Assembly: GCF_001715975.1 (NCBI RefSeq)
Contig: NZ_MARB01000008.1
Coordinates: 1 to 64,000, forward strand
Direction: 5' to 3'
Length of the DNA: 64,000 nt
DNA from: Candidatus Thiodiazotropha endolucinida
GTDB lineage: Bacteria; Pseudomonadota; Gammaproteobacteria; Chromatiales; Chromatiaceae
Shown here: in pieces, positions 26,390 to 35,114 of the stretch
How the letters are laid out: each line of letters opens with the position of its first letter
Numbering within the stretch: the stretch's first letter is position 1
Translations under genes and position numbers: made by a program
Notes under the pieces: model-generated
What the model was told of the DNA's origin: nothing
The model's input: only the letters and a program-made list of their open reading frames with translations
The model's database searches: none

Positions 26390-27948
26390 CAGTGACGGAA
26401 GTGGCGCATACCGGTGAATACCATCGCCATGTCATGCTCATCGGCGGCGGCGATCGCCTCATCGTCGCGCATCGATCCGCCGGGTTGAATGACGGCGGTA
26501 ATGCCGACCTCCGCGGCATTGTCTATGCCGTCGCGGAATGGGAAGAACGCATCCGAGGCCATCACCGAACCCTTGACTTCAAGTGAGGCGTGTTCCGCTT
26601 TGATTGCGGCGATGCGCGCAGAGTTGACCCGACTCATCTGGCCGGCGCCGACACCGATGGTCATGCCGTCCCTGCCATAGACGATGGCGTTTGACTTGAC
26701 GAACTTGGCGACACGCCAGGTGAACAGCAGGTCACGCATCTCCTGTTCTGTGGGGTGCCTTTGGGTCACAACCTTGATCTGGTGGGTCAGCTGCAGATCG
26801 GCATCCTGGACCAGCAGGCCACCATTGACCCGCTTGTATTCGGTGCGGTGGATCGCCTCGCTGAGCCATTCGCCACACTCAAGCAGGCGCACATTTTTCT
26901 TGCTGCTGACAGCCTCGATGGCTGCCGCCGAGATCTTTGGTGCGATGATCACTTCAACGAACTGGCGGTCGATGATGGTCTTTGCCGTCTCCCCGTCCAG
27001 TTCACCGTTAAAGGCGATAATGCCGCCAAACGCCGACTCGGGATCGGTAGTGTAGGCGCGATCATAGGCCTCCAGCATGTTGGCGCCATATGCCACACCG
27101 CAGGGATTGGCATGTTTGACGATGACGCAGGCGGGTCCCTCGTCAAAACTCTTGACACACTCCAACGCGGCGTCGGTATCACCGATATTGTTGTACGAGA
27201 GCTCCTTGCCCTGCAGCTGCTTGGCCGTGGCCACGCTCGCCTCATCGATCCTGTGCTCGACGAAGAATGCCGCTTTCTGATGGGGGTTCTCCCCATAACG
27301 CATGGTCTGTGCCTGCTTGAATTGAAGGGACAGCGTACGTGGAAAATCGCTGACTTCATCCCCCAAACGCGAGCCAAGGTAGTTGGCAATGGCGGCATCG
27401 TAGCGGGCTGTATGCTCGAAGGTCTTTACCGCAAGGTCGAATCGGGTTGCACTGCTCAATTCGTTGTTGTTGTCCCTCATTTCATGCAGCACCCTGTCAT
27501 AGTCGAGTGCGTCGACGATCACCGTTACATCCTTGTGGTTCTTGGCCGCTGCGCGAAGCATGGTGGGACCGCCGATATCGATGTTTTCTATTGCCGTCGG
27601 AAGATCGCAATCGGGATTGGATACCGTCTCTTCGAAGGGGTAGAGATTGACCACGATCAGGTCGATGCCACCGATACCGTTCTCTTTCATGACGCCGTCA
27701 TCTATGCCTCGCCGTCCGAGTATTCCGCCGTGAATTTTTGGGTGCAGGGTCTTGACCCGGCCATCCATCATTTCCGGATAGCCGGTATATTCTGAGACTT
27801 CGATGACCGGGACATCATTTTGCGTCAGCAGCTTTGCGGTACCGCCAGTTGAAAGGATCTCAATCTTATTGTCAGCGAGATTGCGGGCAAATTCCACAAT
27901 CCCGGTTTTGTCTGAAACGCTAATCAGGGCGCGTTTAATCGATGCCAT
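26389..27948 (-). CDS. purH: AICAR transformylase / IMP cyclohydrolase
   Basis: A 519-residue bifunctional enzyme for the last two steps of IMP synthesis. The N-terminal cyclohydrolase part starts [20 protein letters not shown]. The transformylase part includes [21 protein letters not shown] and ends with the conserved [20 protein letters not shown]. The start at MASIKR (27948) gives the standard length. A longer in-frame reading to 28035 enters fis and is rejected. Confidence 0.98.
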   Translation of the reverse strand: MASIKRALISVSDKTGIVEFARNLADNKIEILSTGGTAKLLTQNDVPVIEVSEYTGYPEMMDGRVKTLHPKIHGGILGRRGIDDGVMKENGIGGIDLIVVNLYPFEETVSNPDCDLPTAIENIDIGGPTMLRAAAKNHKDVTVIVDALDYDRVLHEMRDNNNELSSATRFDLAVKTFEHTARYDAAIANYLGSRLGDEVSDFPRTLSLQFKQAQTMRYGENPHQKAAFFVEHRIDEASVATAKQLQGKELSYNNIGDTDAALECVKSFDEGPACVIVKHANPCGVAYGANMLEAYDRAYTTDPESAFGGIIAFNGELDGETAKTIIDRQFVEVIIAPKISAAAIEAVSSKKNVRLLECGEWLSEAIHRTEYKRVNGGLLVQDADLQLTHQIKVVTQRHPTEQEMRDLLFTWRVAKFVKSNAIVYGRDGMTIGVGAGQMSRVNSARIAAIKAEHASLEVKGSVMASDAFFPFRDGIDNAAEVGITAVIQPGGSMRDDEAIAAADEHDMAMVFTGMRHFRH

Positions 27949-27979
27949 GTTGAAGATTCCAAGTAAGTGTAAGCCGGCT

Positions 27980-28276
27980 TCAGTCGAGGTCGTATTGTGA
28001 GAGTTTCTTGCGCAAGGTGCTTCGACTGATACCAAGAATGGATGCTGCCTGGGACTGGTTGCCGCCGGTATGCTTCATGACGCTTTCGAGTAATGGCGCC
28101 TCCACCTCGTTCATCACCAGTCTATAGAGGTTATTTGCGCCATGCCCGTCAAGGTTATTGAAATAACGTTGCATTGCATCACTGACACACTGGCGTAAGG
28201 GTTCTGATTTCTTACTGTGTGTGACTGTCAGATACTCTTTATTCTCTTTTTTGCTAAGAACCGCATCAGTCATCAT
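27980..28276 (-). CDS. fis: DNA-binding protein Fis
   Basis: A 98-residue nucleoid protein that bends DNA and activates rRNA promoters. The C-terminal helix-turn-helix [20 protein letters not shown] and the core [13 protein letters not shown] are those of Fis. Two ATG codons are adjacent at 28276 and 28273 and cannot be told apart. Both overlap the dusB stop. The dusB-fis pair is the standard arrangement, in which fis depends on the dusB promoter. Confidence 0.96.
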   Translation of the reverse strand: MMTDAVLSKKENKEYLTVTHSKKSEPLRQCVSDAMQRYFNNLDGHGANNLYRLVMNEVEAPLLESVMKHTGGNQSQAASILGISRSTLRKKLSQYDLD

Positions 28277-29259
28277 GCCGCCAATTCCCCATTGTTTTGT
28301 AGGCAATCAAAATAGTTACGGATAGCCTGCAGTTGTTGTTCCGCAGACTCTGTGTAGTTTATTTTGTTCCTAAAAACTGCGCCGTCAGGGCGCCCCCTGC
28401 TGTACCAGGCGATATGCTTGCGCGCAATACGTATGCCAAGGTACTCCCCATAAAAATTATACAGTTGCCTGACATGTCCGATAAGGATGCCGGCAACCCA
28501 TTCGAGATCAGGTTCCGGCATCACACTGCCGGTGTGCAGATAGTGATTGATCTCATCAAAAATCCAAGGGCGTCCTTGCGCAGCGCGACCTATCATCAGG
28601 GCATCGGCCCCGGTTCGTTTTAAAACGAATGAGGCTTTTTGCGGTGAATCGATATCCCCATTCGCGATAACCGGGATGTTGACTGATTGCTTGATGTCGC
28701 GGATTGTTTCGTATTCTGCATCGCCTGAAAACCTACATGCACGTGTGCGACCGTGAATGGCGAGGGCGCGGATACCTGCTGCTTCCGCGATGTTCGCGAT
28801 ACGTACGCCGTTGCGGTTTTCGGGATCTGTACCTGTGCGGATTTTCAATGTCACAGGTACCTCGACGGCACTGACAACCGCCTCCAATATCTTTCCAACG
28901 AGATATTCATCCTCCAACAACGCAGATCCTGCGGTGCGCTTACAAACTTTTTTTGCCGGGCATCCCATGTTGATATCGATTATCTGCGCACCATTGGCGG
29001 TATTGGCTCGTGCCGCTTCCGCCATCTGATGCGGATCGGAGCCGACGATCTGTACGCTGACAGGACTCGTTTCACCTTCGAGATCGAGGCGTCGGACAGT
29101 CTTTCTTGTGCCTCTTAGGGAAGCATCAGAAGAGACCATCTCCGAAACGGCAAGCCCAGCGCCCATCTCCCTGCAGAGTTGCCGGAATGGTCTGTCCGTG
29201 ACGCCGGCCATGGGCGCCAATAGCAGATTGTTCTCTAATTTATAGGGTCCAATTTGCAT
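28273..29259 (-). CDS. dusB: tRNA-dihydrouridine synthase B
   Basis: A 328-residue flavin enzyme that reduces uridine in the tRNA D loop. Features are LLLAPMAGVTDRPFR, the catalytic Cys in IDINMGCPAKKVC, IHGRTRACRFSGDA and IANGDIDSPQKA. I prefer ATG 29259 because MQIGPYKLENNLLLAPMAG aligns with the usual start; a GTG at 29271 would add four residues. It is the first gene of dusB-fis, with purH-purD immediately downstream. Confidence 0.96.
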   Translation of the reverse strand: MQIGPYKLENNLLLAPMAGVTDRPFRQLCREMGAGLAVSEMVSSDASLRGTRKTVRRLDLEGETSPVSVQIVGSDPHQMAEAARANTANGAQIIDINMGCPAKKVCKRTAGSALLEDEYLVGKILEAVVSAVEVPVTLKIRTGTDPENRNGVRIANIAEAAGIRALAIHGRTRACRFSGDAEYETIRDIKQSVNIPVIANGDIDSPQKASFVLKRTGADALMIGRAAQGRPWIFDEINHYLHTGSVMPEPDLEWVAGILIGHVRQLYNFYGEYLGIRIARKHIAWYSRGRPDGAVFRNKINYTESAEQQLQAIRNYFDCLQNNGELAA

Positions 29260-29274
29260 CCAGAATGCCACTCA

Positions 29275-29974
29275 TCAGGGGGTCCGTCTTGGAGAAGGAG
29301 GGTGTGGGATACTACCGCTAAATGTTGGCGGAATCAAAGGCAAATTGAGTATGAATTGATCTGGTACAAATGGCGTTTGTGGGTCTACCTGTGAATCGGC
29401 TGGAAGGGTGGTGAGTAAGCTCTTAAATCTTAGGCAGATATGTAAATGATGGCCTATGACTGGCAATCGGAAGGGAAATGTAAATTCATTGTATAGAATT
29501 TAATTCCTTACTGATGCAGTCTGATAATCAGGTGTCGAACTTTTTTACAGTCACCTCACCGAATGTCGGTATCTTAATGCGACACCGTTAGGGTTTGCTT
29601 GTGCCATCGGCCTTTCATTGTCGCACTGAACTATCGCTGGCGCTTTGTCCGGATAGTGCCGTTGATACGAAACGCTTATAGCCGCTGTCTCATTGAATCT
29701 CAGAATGATTCTATTGTTTAGACTATTGTGGTGACTGATGGGTTATGAATCCGGGTGGATACAGTTTTTAACAAGGTATGACTGGATTACTAAGATGAGA
29801 TATTCGTTTCAAAGAGTGACGTATAGTGATACTCAGAGTAACGTCAGATGCCGTCGTCGGCACTTTTCCATTTGAATGACAGTGCCTGCGCTACTCACCA
29901 ATAGGATCTGACAGCAGGAACCGGTATTGTGGAAGGGTAGTGTCTACCTGCACTGATCCGGCTGACTGAAGCCA
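29275..29974. other. 700-base gene-free interval
   Basis: Between dusB and the zinc-ribbon gene, both transcribed leftward. Frames are short on both strands. The longest (about 63 codons near 29275-29466, minus) has a proline-rich translation without family features and no good ribosome site. It probably carries the dusB-fis promoter region near 29280-29520, where the sequence is AT-rich. I see no hairpin, tRNA or repeat that I can support. Confidence 0.4.
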
Positions 29975-31309
29975 CTAAAGGAAGTCGAATTTGAAGCCGG
30001 TAACTTCATTGCCCGGGTCTTGCAGTTCGAGTTCCACATGCACTGTTCTTAATTTTGGCATCATCGGGTTGGATTGGTATTGATCGGCCTTGTATTCATC
30101 CGGCAGGAAGGTACGCCTTGCTATGATTTTACCCATATCGTTGTAGAGGCTTAACTGCAGTCTTGGAAAAGGTTGCTGGAAGGCTGCTGCATTCACCATC
30201 TCGAGTTTGAGTGACAGGATGCCCTCCTTTTCAGGGTGAGCGGTGAGGGCGCGATCACTGATGATTATCTGTTCGGTATCACGGCGTATGGGCACCTCGC
30301 AGCCCGCCAGGTTGCAGACGCCCTGGAGAATCTGCCTTCCGGCATAGTGGGAGACAAGGCTGTCCCTCAAGTACCATGTGATCTGTCCGAAGAGGGGGAG
30401 CAGCAGGAGTAATGAGCCGATAATCCAATAGCCCCTGTAGCGGCTGGGTTGTGGTTTTTCAAACTCCTCCTCAAACGTAAAGCGGGTCTCCTCATCCAGC
30501 GAGTCCTGAGACTGTAGAGGCTCTTCCTCGCTTGGGATGAAATCCTGTTCCAGTGGTATGGATTCCGGCGATAATGCTTGCTCGAGCTTCTCGTCCGATA
30601 GTATCGATTTTCCCTCTAGCGAAGATTCATCGTCAGTGTCCGTCGATTTTTCTTCACCGGTCGGTATCTCGACCGAGGTTGCCGAGTCAGTACCGGTATT
30701 CGGTTCTTCGCTTGATGTGCTTGATTCTGATTCAGCAAGAGATTCCTTGTCATGGTTTTCAAATGAAATAACCTCCGCTAACCGATTATCCGCACCATTT
30801 TCTGCGAGAAGCAGAGAGGCGGAATCCCGATCGAGTAGTTCGGACATTTGCGATTCGGTACCAGCGGCAAAATAATCCGGTTCCGTTTCGAGTCCGTCAT
30901 CACGCTCAAGAAGAAATTGGTTTTGACTGTCGAATTCAGAACTATTTTCATCCACTTCAAGGATTGATTCTTCACCCAATTGCTGGGCGGGGGGCTCTTC
31001 GTCAGCCAAGGCATCGAGGGACTTCTCGACTTCGCTGTCACTGACCAAGCCCGATTCTATAACAAGCCCATCCGAGGTTGCCTCCCCATTCAATGGTTGC
31101 GAGGCCGCGATACCCCCATTCTGCTCAATTTCCGCCAACTCCTCCTGCAGATCATCATCATTGGTAAATGATGTGGGAGATTCCATGAGTTTATGCAGTG
31201 CGTTGAATACATTGTTGCATTGACAGCAGCGTACTTTTCCGTCGGCGGCCTTAAGTTGTTCCGGCGTGATGCGGAACATGGTCAGACAGTGTTGGCACTG
31301 GGTAAACAT
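29975..31309 (-). CDS. Zinc-ribbon, DUF3426 membrane protein
   Basis: A 444-residue protein. The N-terminal MJ0042-type zinc ribbon (CQHCLTMFRI and CCQCNNVFNALHKL) is followed by a long acidic low-complexity region rich in Glu, Ser and Asp (about 45-275). One membrane helix (about 296-317) leads to a C-terminal DUF3426 domain (about 330-444) that should lie outside the cytoplasm. The family is widespread beside prmA and dusB in Gammaproteobacteria, but its function is not known. The unusually long acidic linker would let the ribbon reach a cytoplasmic partner. Confidence 0.85.
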   Translation of the reverse strand: MFTQCQHCLTMFRITPEQLKAADGKVRCCQCNNVFNALHKLMESPTSFTNDDDLQEELAEIEQNGGIAASQPLNGEATSDGLVIESGLVSDSEVEKSLDALADEEPPAQQLGEESILEVDENSSEFDSQNQFLLERDDGLETEPDYFAAGTESQMSELLDRDSASLLLAENGADNRLAEVISFENHDKESLAESESSTSSEEPNTGTDSATSVEIPTGEEKSTDTDDESSLEGKSILSDEKLEQALSPESIPLEQDFIPSEEEPLQSQDSLDEETRFTFEEEFEKPQPSRYRGYWIIGSLLLLLPLFGQITWYLRDSLVSHYAGRQILQGVCNLAGCEVPIRRDTEQIIISDRALTAHPEKEGILSLKLEMVNAAAFQQPFPRLQLSLYNDMGKIIARRTFLPDEYKADQYQSNPMMPKLRTVHVELELQDPGNEVTGFKFDFL

Positions 31310-31685
31310 GTGGCGGATTACTTTCTATCTCTGCTTCAATTAAAGTGTGGCTGCTGTAATGGCTAAGGCCGTACAGACCTTTGTATGTATTCAATGGGTA
31401 TCTTCAGTGGAACAAGGGAATAAATTCCTTGCACTATCCAATCGAGCAGTGACGAACCCTGGCTTGGGGTAGGTTTTCAGGTCACCGTTCAACACCTCTA
31501 CGTTAGACCGAAGCCAAACGGCAGGCAAGCCCTTTGTGGTAAATTCGGACTGATTGTAGCGGCATCCGCAAGACCTGGATATGACTATTCGCGGATTACG
31601 GGGAAGCGTGATCATGACCCCGGAATATAGCATTCTGTATGGATGGTTTTAGCGGCTTGAGGCTGCGGCTCTCTTAGTCGCAGCA
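31310..31685. other. 376-base intergenic region, possibly structured
   Basis: This lies between prmA and the zinc-ribbon gene. On the minus strand a TACAAT box near 31550-31557 could be a -10 element. Downstream are complementary stretches: GGTGAC (about 31478) with GTCACT (about 31450), enclosing AACC and GGTT. No convincing gene or known RNA is visible. An 80-codon frame at 31391-31633 lacks family features. Confidence 0.35.
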
Positions 31686-32567
31686 CTATTGACAGCTGGC
31701 TGTACCGCACAATAGCAGCCATTCCTGTTGCCGTTTGGGTGCCTCCAGGGTCGCGAATGCCTGGTAGGCAGGCGCTACCTCGGCTTGTTGCTCTGCGAGT
31801 ATACCGGAGAGGGCAAACCGACCGCCGGGTCGGATGAGCCGCGCAAAATCGGGAGCCAGTTGGATCAGTGGAGCAGCAAGAATATTGGCAACCAACAGGT
31901 CGAACGTTCCATTTGGCAGTTCATCCGGCAGGCATGTCAGGAGACGATCAGAAACGCTGTTCTTCTCCGCATTGTCTCTACTGGCTATCAAGGCCTGAGG
32001 ATCATGGTCGAGGGCAACGGCGGAGGACGCACCAAGTTTCAGTGCAGCGATTGCGAGGATACCGGAGCCACAACCATAGTCTATGATGCGCTTTCCCGAC
32101 AGGTCCTGAGCGTCCAGCCATTCCAGGCAGAGTGCGGTGGTGGGGTGCGTGCCGGTACCGAAGGCCAGTCCTGGATCGAGTTTAATCACTACTGCATTCT
32201 GTTGATCGACCGAATCACCTGCCGGACAGACCCACAGACGCTGTCCGAATGACATGGGCTTGAAATGATCCAACCACACCCGTTCCCAGATCCTGTCTTC
32301 TATGCGTTCCCATCGGAGTCTGCCGACCAGTTCGGGATCGAGGACCGAGGCAAGGGCATTGCGCAGCTTCAGCGGCTCCCGGTCTCCTTCGAACAGTGCA
32401 GTGACTTGGGTTTGTTGCCACAGCTGGGTCGACTCCGGTGGGGTCTCAAGCAGAGGCTGATCACCAGCGTCGCCCAGGGTGACAGACAGGGCGCCTAGGT
32501 TCTCGAAGACCAGTTCCAGCAGGGGGGGCTCGTTTTCAGTGCAGTCGATTGAGAGTTGCAACCACAT
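31686..32567 (-). CDS. prmA: Ribosomal protein L11 methyltransferase
   Basis: A 293-residue SAM-dependent enzyme that methylates L11. An N-terminal substrate-recognition domain (MWLQLSIDCTENEPPLLE) is followed by the methyltransferase fold with KLDPGLAFGTGTHPTTALCL, the SAM loop IDYGCGSGILAIAALKLGA and the LLVANILAAPLIQLA motif. The length is typical. It is downstream of accBC and separated from accC by the heptad palindrome. Confidence 0.97.
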   Translation of the reverse strand: MWLQLSIDCTENEPPLLELVFENLGALSVTLGDAGDQPLLETPPESTQLWQQTQVTALFEGDREPLKLRNALASVLDPELVGRLRWERIEDRIWERVWLDHFKPMSFGQRLWVCPAGDSVDQQNAVVIKLDPGLAFGTGTHPTTALCLEWLDAQDLSGKRIIDYGCGSGILAIAALKLGASSAVALDHDPQALIASRDNAEKNSVSDRLLTCLPDELPNGTFDLLVANILAAPLIQLAPDFARLIRPGGRFALSGILAEQQAEVAPAYQAFATLEAPKRQQEWLLLCGTASCQ

Positions 32568-32572
32568 ACTAT

Positions 32573-32661
32573 GAGTTTTGAGTTGTGAGTTTTCAGTTAT
32601 GAGTTAGCTGAGGGATAAGCCCTTCTCAACTTAAAAACTCATAACTCACAACTCAAAACTC
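32573..32661. repeat. Heptad palindrome between accC and prmA
   Basis: Left arm 32573-32605 consists of seven-base units GAGTTTT, GAGTTGT, GAGTTTT, CAGTTAT, GAGTT. The right arm 32628-32661 is the near-exact reverse complement, with units ATAACTC, ACAACTC and AAAACTC. A loop of about 22 bases contains its own GGG/CCC pair. It occupies nearly the whole 99-base gap between the accC stop and the prmA start and could form a 30-bp stem in the message. There is no T run, so it may be a repeat element, an mRNA stabiliser or a weak attenuator. Confidence 0.85.
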
Positions 32662-32666
32662 TTCAG

Positions 32667-34007
32667 TTATAGTCCCAGTTTCTTTTCCAGGTAGTGGATG
32701 TTGGCGCCTCCTTCTCTGAAGGCTGCATCACGCATGATATCCAGGTGCAGTGGTATGTTTGTCTTGATACCGCTGATCACCATCTCCTGCAGGGCGATGC
32801 GCATCCTGGCGATAGCCGAATCACGGGTCTCCCCGTGGGTGACAAGCTTGCCGATCATGGAGTCGTAGTAGGGAGGCACTCTATAGCCATTGTAAATGTG
32901 GGTGTCGACACGAACGCCCGGACCGCCGGGGGTATGGAGTTGGCTGATGGTGCCGGGGCTGGGAAGAAACTTTTCCGGGTCCTCGGCATTGATTCGGCAC
33001 TCCACCGCATGGCCTTGAAGCTTGATCTCATCCTGTTTGTAGCTCAAGGGTTCCCCCGCCGCGATGAGAATCTGTTGTTTAACGATGTCGATGCCTGTGA
33101 TCAGTTCGGTGACCGGGTGCTCCACTTGCACCCGGGTATTCATCTCAATGAAGTAGAATTCACCGTCCTCATAGAGAAACTCGAAAGTACCCGCTCCCCG
33201 ATAGCCGATCTGGCGGCAGGCTTTGGCACATCTTTCACCCACATCCTTGCGTTGTTGTTCGGTAATGCCGGGCGCAGGTGCCTCTTCCACCACCTTCTGG
33301 TGACGGCGTTGCATGGAACAGTCGCGCTCTCCAAGATGAATTGCATTGCCATGGGTGTCGGAAAGGACCTGAAATTCTACGTGGCGGGGATTGCCGAGGA
33401 ACTTTTCCATATACACAGTGCCGTTTCCGAATGCGGCTTCGGCCTCGGCCTTGGTCATGGCAACTGCGTTCAGCAGCGTTGCTTCAGTATGCACCACTCG
33501 CATGCCTCTTCCGCCACCGCCACCGGCGGCCTTGATGATGACCGGATAGCCGATTTCGTTCGCCACATCCTTAGTGCGTTTGGCATTGTTGTCCAGCGGA
33601 CCGTTTGAGCCCGGTACTGTCGGTACATTGGCCTTGCGCATGGCTTCGATGGCGGCCACTTTGTCGCCCATGGTGCGGATCGTATCGGCCTTGGGACCAA
33701 TAAAGATGAAACCGCTGTTTTCCACCCGTTCTGCGAAATCGGCATTTTCTGAAAGAAAACCATATCCCGGGTGTATGGCAACCGTGTCGGTGACTTCGGC
33801 GGCACTGATGATGGCTGGAATGTTCAGATAGCTATCGCTGGAGGGGGCGGGACCTATGCATACGGATTCGTCGGCAAGCAACACATGTTTTAGGTCACGA
33901 TCAGCCTCGGAGTGTACGGCAACTGTCTTGATACCGAGTTCTTTACAGGCGCGCAGGATGCGCAAAGCTATCTCACCGCGATTGGCGATTACGATCTTAT
34001 CTATCAT
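32667..34007 (-). CDS. accC: Biotin carboxylase of acetyl-CoA carboxylase
   Basis: A 446-residue ATP-grasp enzyme that carboxylates biotin on AccB, the first step of fatty-acid synthesis. It shows [20 protein letters not shown] at the start, the Gly-rich loop [12 protein letters not shown], the catalytic stretch [16 protein letters not shown] and the end-of-barrel [15 protein letters not shown] use ATG 34007 rather than the TTG at 34019; this leaves an 8-base gap to accB and a normal length. Confidence 0.97.
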   Translation of the reverse strand: MIDKIVIANRGEIALRILRACKELGIKTVAVHSEADRDLKHVLLADESVCIGPAPSSDSYLNIPAIISAAEVTDTVAIHPGYGFLSENADFAERVENSGFIFIGPKADTIRTMGDKVAAIEAMRKANVPTVPGSNGPLDNNAKRTKDVANEIGYPVIIKAAGGGGGRGMRVVHTEATLLNAVAMTKAEAEAAFGNGTVYMEKFLGNPRHVEFQVLSDTHGNAIHLGERDCSMQRRHQKVVEEAPAPGITEQQRKDVGERCAKACRQIGYRGAGTFEFLYEDGEFYFIEMNTRVQVEHPVTELITGIDIVKQQILIAAGEPLSYKQDEIKLQGHAVECRINAEDPEKFLPSPGTISQLHTPGGPGVRVDTHIYNGYRVPPYYDSMIGKLVTHGETRDSAIARMRIALQEMVISGIKTNIPLHLDIMRDAAFREGGANIHYLEKKLGL

Positions 34008-34015
34008 GGTTTCAC

Positions 34016-34486
34016 TCAATCAATGATGAATAGCGGTTCGTTGTATTCGACGGGCTGACCGTTTTCAACCAGTATCTTTTTAACGGTGCCGGCCTTGTCG
34101 GACTCTATCTGGTTGAGGATCTTCATCGCTTCAATGATACACAGGGTGTCACCCACAGCGACCGTTTGGCCCTCCTCCACAAACGGCTTACTGCCGGGCG
34201 AGGGTGAGCGGTAGAAGGTCCCCACCATCGGTGAGTTTACACTGTGCCCCTGAATCTCCTCGGTTGCGGCTTGCGGTTCGGGGGCGCCGGCAGTGGCAGG
34301 TGCTGCTGCCGGTACGGGCACCGGGGCGGCTGCAACCTGAGGCTGCATGCTGGGGATGGCTATCGTTGAGGGTATCGAGCTTTGGCGACTGATTCTGACC
34401 GACTCCTCCCCTTCATGAATTTCGATCTCCGCGACGTCTGACTCCTCGAGTAACTCAATAAGTTTTTTTACTTTGCGAATATCCAT
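34016..34486 (-). CDS. accB: Biotin carboxyl carrier protein
   Basis: A 156-residue carrier subunit. The N-terminal helix [20 protein letters not shown] is followed by a Pro/Ala-rich linker (about 45-75). The biotinyl domain follows, with the modified Lys in [13 protein letters not shown] (about residue 122; the common motif is EAMKMMN). It is cotranscribed with accC, the usual pair. Confidence 0.97.
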   Translation of the reverse strand: MDIRKVKKLIELLEESDVAEIEIHEGEESVRISRQSSIPSTIAIPSMQPQVAAAPVPVPAAAPATAGAPEPQAATEEIQGHSVNSPMVGTFYRSPSPGSKPFVEEGQTVAVGDTLCIIEAMKILNQIESDKAGTVKKILVENGQPVEYNEPLFIID

Positions 34487-34505
34487 GTTGACCTGTCTCT
34501 AAGAA

Positions 34506-34946
34506 TTATTTGTTGAGCCGTTTGGCAGCGGCCTGCAGGGCGAGTTCATAACCCTCCGCACCCAGGCCGGTGATGACACCTTCAGCCTTGTCAGAGAAAT
34601 AGGAGTGTTTGCGGAACTCCTCTCTGGCGTGCACGTTGGAGAGATGGACCTCTATGTAGGGTATGCCTGTTCCCAATAATGCATCCCTCAGCGCCACGCT
34701 GGTATGGGTGAATGCAGCCGGGTTGATAATGATAAAACAGACATTTGATTGTTTTGCCTGATGTATCCAAGTCAGGAGTTCGTGTTCCGCATTGCTTTGG
34801 CGGAAGTCAATGTCGAATCCCAACTCTCTGCCTCGGTTTTCCAGGCGCTGGCGAATGGCATCCAGTGTCTCATGACCATAGTGACTGGGTTCCCGGGTGC
34901 CAAGCAGATTTAAATTCGGGCCATTCAGTACCAGGATGTTTGCCAT
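34506..34946 (-). CDS. aroQ: 3-dehydroquinate dehydratase, type II
   Basis: A 146-residue dodecameric enzyme of the shikimate pathway. It has the start [20 protein letters not shown], the catalytic Arg-Tyr region, [17 protein letters not shown] and [17 protein letters not shown], with the His in [14 protein letters not shown]. It precedes accB by 19 bases, a common gammaproteobacterial arrangement. Confidence 0.97.
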   Translation of the reverse strand: MANILVLNGPNLNLLGTREPSHYGHETLDAIRQRLENRGRELGFDIDFRQSNAEHELLTWIHQAKQSNVCFIIINPAAFTHTSVALRDALLGTGIPYIEVHLSNVHAREEFRKHSYFSDKAEGVITGLGAEGYELALQAAAKRLNK

Positions 34947-35114
34947 TATCCAATATTCCAGGGCAGAGAAATACGTCTACACCCCCCAGCTATTGTTTCT
35001 GGTGCCGTTCCCCATCACAGGGATTCAGGAGGGTAGGTTATGAATCGCTAGATTCTGCAAGATCAGCGCGATTTTGTCCAGTTTCAATGCAGTACATGCC
35101 AAGATCGTCGCAAA

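Noticed and set aside
27949-28035. Longer start for purH
   Set aside because: It would run into fis; [14 protein letters not shown] is the normal start.
29275-29466. 63-codon minus-strand frame upstream of dusB
   Set aside because: Proline-rich with no family features and no ribosome site.
31420-31560. 6S RNA
   Set aside because: CCAAGCCAGGGTTC resembles a part of 6S RNA, but the ends do not pair and the usual central bubble is not seen.
31391-31633. 80-codon minus-strand frame between prmA and the zinc-ribbon gene
   Set aside because: No recognisable domain, weak start; the region looks like non-coding sequence.
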